The notes under the pieces were generated by a model. That model had not been told where the DNA came from and ran no database searches. It saw only the letters and a program-made list of their open reading frames with translations. Both the position numbers and the translations under genes were made by a program. From Oryza sativa Japonica Group (lineage: Eukaryota > Streptophyta > Magnoliopsida > Poales > Poaceae), in NCBI RefSeq assembly GCF_034140825.1, contig NC_089041.1, positions 23,449,501 to 23,513,500 of the forward strand: a DNA stretch of 64,000 nucleotides, written 5' to 3'. Positions 60,881 through 64,000 of the stretch are shown here, piece by piece. Position 1 is the first letter of the stretch, and each line of letters begins with the position of its first letter.

Positions 60881-62803
60881 TTTTTTTCCCGTGACACTTC
60901 GCCTTGACGCCTCTTAAGGATATTGTAGCAATTGGCTAACATAAACTGCTTGGCTTATGATCGAGTGGTTGGGTGTCGAGCGATGAGAGCTGAAAGATTC
61001 AGATCGACAAGGACATGTTTTGGCACGAACAGACAACCATCAGCCGGCCGGCGACCATTAACCCAGTACACTTTGGTGGATGGATTATTGAATTTGTTAT
61101 CAATGTCAAGTAGTCAGCAACAACACTGTCTTCACGGAGATACTCCCTCCGTCCTAAAAAAAGACAAACCCTGAGTTTTCGTGTCCAACGTTTGACCGTC
61201 CATCTTATTCAGTTAAATGTTGGACACAGAAATTAAGGGTTTGTCTTTTTTTTAGGGGGCAGAGGGAGTATCTTGCTAGCGATGGCTGCACTCCGCATGC
61301 GTTGATCATCCTGTCCAATAGTGATTACTGGATCGGCAAACATCAACGTCGGCGGCTGCAAGTTTCAGAGGCGTGTGCCTTGGTAGGCGCCGTGCCCTGC
61401 AGGGTAAGACGACTACTCTCTCGCCGTCCTGATTTTCGCATAGATCGATTTAATTTTCGTACTTTCGACGGTGACTCTTCTAGGTTGCTGGACAAAAAAA
61501 TTGCATTCTGTCGAACACATCGATCGAGAAGTAGTAGCACTTGAGCAATATAGTGGTCAAAGAGACCAGAGATTATTATTCAGAGATTGTTTTTACCTGT
61601 TTCAAAGGACTCTCTCTCTCTCTCTCTCTAAGAAAACTTTTCTGAAGAATCAATGGACTTGTGGACTGCTCTGCTAGCTGCCGTTTGGATGCTGGTGCCT
61701 TTGTTCTACGCTACTATTCTAGTTTCAACGAAGTAGTAGAAGATGAGGTTTTGACTCCTGACAGTGAGATGTTTCTACTTCACAAGGATCAGTCTTGGTT
61801 TCAAACGTCTCAATTTGCGAATGATTTTGACAAGCACTGTGGAGGAGATTCTAGCTATCGTCATATGGCGGTCCATAGTTTGATAAATTCATTTGGCCGG
61901 CGCCGCTTCAATTAATACTTGTCAATTTATACGTTTAGTCTTTGTATGATAGGTACTGAAGGGCGTTCAATGGCCTGAACTGAAGATGGATCACATGCGT
62001 TCATTTAAGTTCATGAAAGAAACAGAAGCAGCTGCTGCACAACACCACCAATCGGATTAGCTAGATCCTAAAGACTACATCCATGAAAACTAGCACCTTG
62101 CTTTCTCTTGACAGGAAATTTTTGTAGATGCACGTAAAACTTGTGATTAATCATGACAAGTCCTACTGTAGAGTGCAAGAGTCCGCATGAATATTTGTAT
62201 TGGCAGTACTAGTTAGTTGTAATAGCCCGACAGCCGTTACCTCCTCCTCCTTCGGCGATGGCTACCAGTCAGTAGCGGTGGGTAAACAATCTGCTTCCTT
62301 CCAATAACATATTGTGTTATTGATGCGCAAGTCTTTTTGCGTGTTCGCCAAAGAAAAATAGCAGCGCTAGTTTTTCTTTCTATCAAGAGTAGTTTTATAC
62401 TCTTGGTTATGTACTTTCTATTATAAAACTAGGTATTACTTTTTTTTTAGAAAAAAACCTTTTGATACTTTTCAAGATTGCTACTTAACTGTTTAGTGCA
62501 TCCCGATGCTGTATCAAACTATGAACATAATCAAGACAGAAGAATCTCGATTTCATAGTACAAGGAGAACAAGATAGTTAAAGCATCTAGTTACACCGTT
62601 AACATACTCTTAACTGCAATGCTACAAGCACCATTTTTGGCCCTACTTTGGGAGTATCTGATGTGTGCCTTTTTTTTTTGAATTTTTAGCCCCCTAAACA
62701 GTCCATTATAATTCAGAAAATAAACTAGAAGTAATAAACTGAGAAACCCGATTTTTCATATCCTCACCAACTGCTTCTCAAAATCACGAGCTCCCTTCCT
62801 TTG
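60881..62803. other. Region between the two LecRK genes
   Basis: This holds the promoter of the first LecRK, a Stowaway MITE (61143-61268), a (TC)n microsatellite at 61608-61630 and, near 62500-62803, the probable 3' UTR of the second LecRK. Short plus-strand frames at 61300-61915 lack domains. Confidence 0.45.
61143..61268. mobile_element. Internally deleted Stowaway MITE
   Basis: Ends CTCCCTCCGTCCTAAAAAAA and, inverted, CTCCCTCTGCCCCCTAAAAA are flanked by TA. The arms (GACAAACCCTGAGTTTTCG, CCAACGTTTGACCG) match the element at 15080-15319 but the loop is almost gone (126 bp). Confidence 0.9.
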
Positions 62804-64000
62804 TCACCTTCCTCCCGAGATATCAGAAATGGCACCCATGCTTGCTGATGAGATGTATGAAATGGAATTGCGGTTGAACTCCTTGTACATCCGCTCTAGT
62901 GAAGTGAAGCTTAGGTACGTCGGTGACAAATCCGGTAGGGCCATATCACCGTCGAGGTACTGAGCGACCTGCCGCATTGTTGGCCTAGCATTGGGCAATG
63001 GATGCGAGCAGAGCAGCCCAAGTTTTAGAACCAGAGAAACCTCGTCAGGATCAAAACAGCTCGGAATCCTCGCGTCCACCACGTTAACAAGTGCACCCTT
63101 GCTCCACTGCTCAGTCACCCAGTCCACAAGCACGGCACGGTTGCCGTGCTCATCCTGCACGATTGGCCTTCTTCCGCAGGTGACCTCGAGGAGGAATGCG
63201 CCGAACGCGAACACGTCGGTTGATGGGGTTGCCTTGCCGGTGTGCCCCAACTCAGGGGCTAGGTACCCCATAGTGCCGACCACATGTGTTGTCTGTGCAA
63301 CAGCTCCGTGATCATACAACCTTGCGAGGCCAAAGTCGCCTAGTCGACCGTTCATCTCATCGTCGAGGAGCACGTTGCTTGCCTTGACGTCTCGGTGGAT
63401 GACAACGTGTTCCCAATCCTCGTGAAGGTACAGTAGCCCAGACGCCACTCCTCTGATGATGTGGAATCTCTGAGGCCAACTTAGTGGGTGCTTGCTTCCA
63501 TCGTAAAGGTATTTGTCGAGGCTACCTTTTGGCATGTAATCGTACACCAAGAGAAGTTCACCTTTACGACGGCAATAGCCGAGTAGTTGCACGAGGTTGC
63601 GGTGTCGCAAGCGACCGATGCTCGCGACCTCTGCGACGAACTCCTTCATCCCTTGTCTTGATTCGTGTGACACCCTCTTCACTGCGACCTCCATGTCGGG
63701 CTTGCGGAGCACGCCTCGGTACACGCTCCCGAACCCTCCCGTGCCAAGGAGGTTCTTGTCGCTGAATCCCTTGGTCGCATGGAACAAGTCCTTGTAGGAG
63801 AATCGGTGCGGCCCAAACGCGGTCTCCCACTCCTCCCGCAGCTCGGCGTACCTGAGCCGCCGCCTCGCCATGGCGTACACCGCCATGGCCACGGCGGCGA
63901 CCAGCGCCGCCGACGCTATGGGCAGCACGATCTCCAGCACCTTCGACCGCGGCTTGGGCCAAGCCCGCGGCAACGGCGGTAGCGACGAGATGTTCAGCGG
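62804..64000 (-). CDS. L-type lectin receptor kinase, C-terminal part (runs off the right edge)
   Basis: The frame is open from the stop at 62804 to the window end, so the lectin domain lies outside. Visible are the hinge PLNISSLPPLPRAWPKPRSK, a transmembrane helix (LEIVLPIASAALVAAVAMAVY) and a full kinase domain with GTGGFGSVYRG, VAVKRV, HRDVKASN, DFGLARL and GTMGYLAPE. Its order and wording match the complete LecRK at 58787-60880, with a differing tail ending SISSASMGAISDISGGR-like text, so the two are tandem duplicates. The methionine at 63973 is internal and not the true start. Intronless as far as seen. Confidence 0.93.
   Translation of the reverse strand, partial: PLNISSLPPLPRAWPKPRSKVLEIVLPIASAALVAAVAMAVYAMARRRLRYAELREEWETAFGPHRFSYKDLFHATKGFSDKNLLGTGGFGSVYRGVLRKPDMEVAVKRVSHESRQGMKEFVAEVASIGRLRHRNLVQLLGYCRRKGELLLVYDYMPKGSLDKYLYDGSKHPLSWPQRFHIIRGVASGLLYLHEDWEHVVIHRDVKASNVLLDDEMNGRLGDFGLARLYDHGAVAQTTHVVGTMGYLAPELGHTGKATPSTDVFAFGAFLLEVTCGRRPIVQDEHGNRAVLVDWVTEQWSKGALVNVVDARIPSCFDPDEVSLVLKLGLLCSHPLPNARPTMRQVAQYLDGDMALPDLSPTYLSFTSLERMYKEFNRNSISYISSASMGAISDISGGR

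Noticed and set aside
60056-60907. 283-codon plus-strand open frame
   Set aside because: Antisense to the LecRK lectin domain, Arg/Val-rich, no domain.

Overview
The window looks like grass nuclear DNA, most likely rice (Oryza). It has spliced plant genes with GT..AG introns, GC-rich first exons, an AP2/ERF factor, an L-type lectin receptor kinase pair, and a dense load of Tourist, Stowaway, CACTA and Helitron elements plus solo LTRs. From memory only, the order SUMO-like / alpha-tubulin (TUBA1) / ERF / importin-5 / beta-hexosaminidase / lectin kinases resembles part of rice chromosome 7; I could not verify this.

Layout. 1-6.8 kb holds mobile DNA (a CACTA element, a Tourist MITE, two solo LTRs with matching target duplications) and a relic promoter of a SUMO-like gene. 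7.3-14.7 kb is a SUMO-like cluster: one single-domain SUMO-like gene, a four-domain tandem 'poly-SUMO' gene whose last domain is frameshifted, and a second four-domain copy that is a pseudogene. Two head-to-tail Helitrons lie between the last two. 15-23.8 kb is mostly repeats, including a near 1 kb foldback region and a LINE end, with one weak hypothetical gene. 23.85-26.87 kb is a complete five-exon alpha-tubulin gene. 31.3-32.2 kb (minus) is an intronless AP2/ERF factor. 36.7-45.2 kb (minus) is a 20-exon importin-5-type karyopherin whose reconstructed exons keep phase throughout and give 1123 aa.

47.2-51.8 kb is a complete-looking PIF/Harbinger (Pong-like) DNA transposon with TTA target duplications, an uninterrupted transposase and a Myb/SANT-type ORF. 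Two further TTA-flanked elements follow directly. 54.4-56.5 kb (minus) is a two-exon GH20 beta-hexosaminidase of the HEXO2 type. 58.8-60.9 kb and 62.8 kb to the right edge (both minus) are tandem L-type lectin receptor kinases; the second continues beyond the window.

The genes are independent eukaryotic units rather than an operon. The most unusual features are the poly-SUMO cluster with its duplicated promoter and the stack of Harbinger-type elements around a possibly source-competent transposon. Exon, TIR and target-site coordinates were read by eye and may be off by one or two bases.
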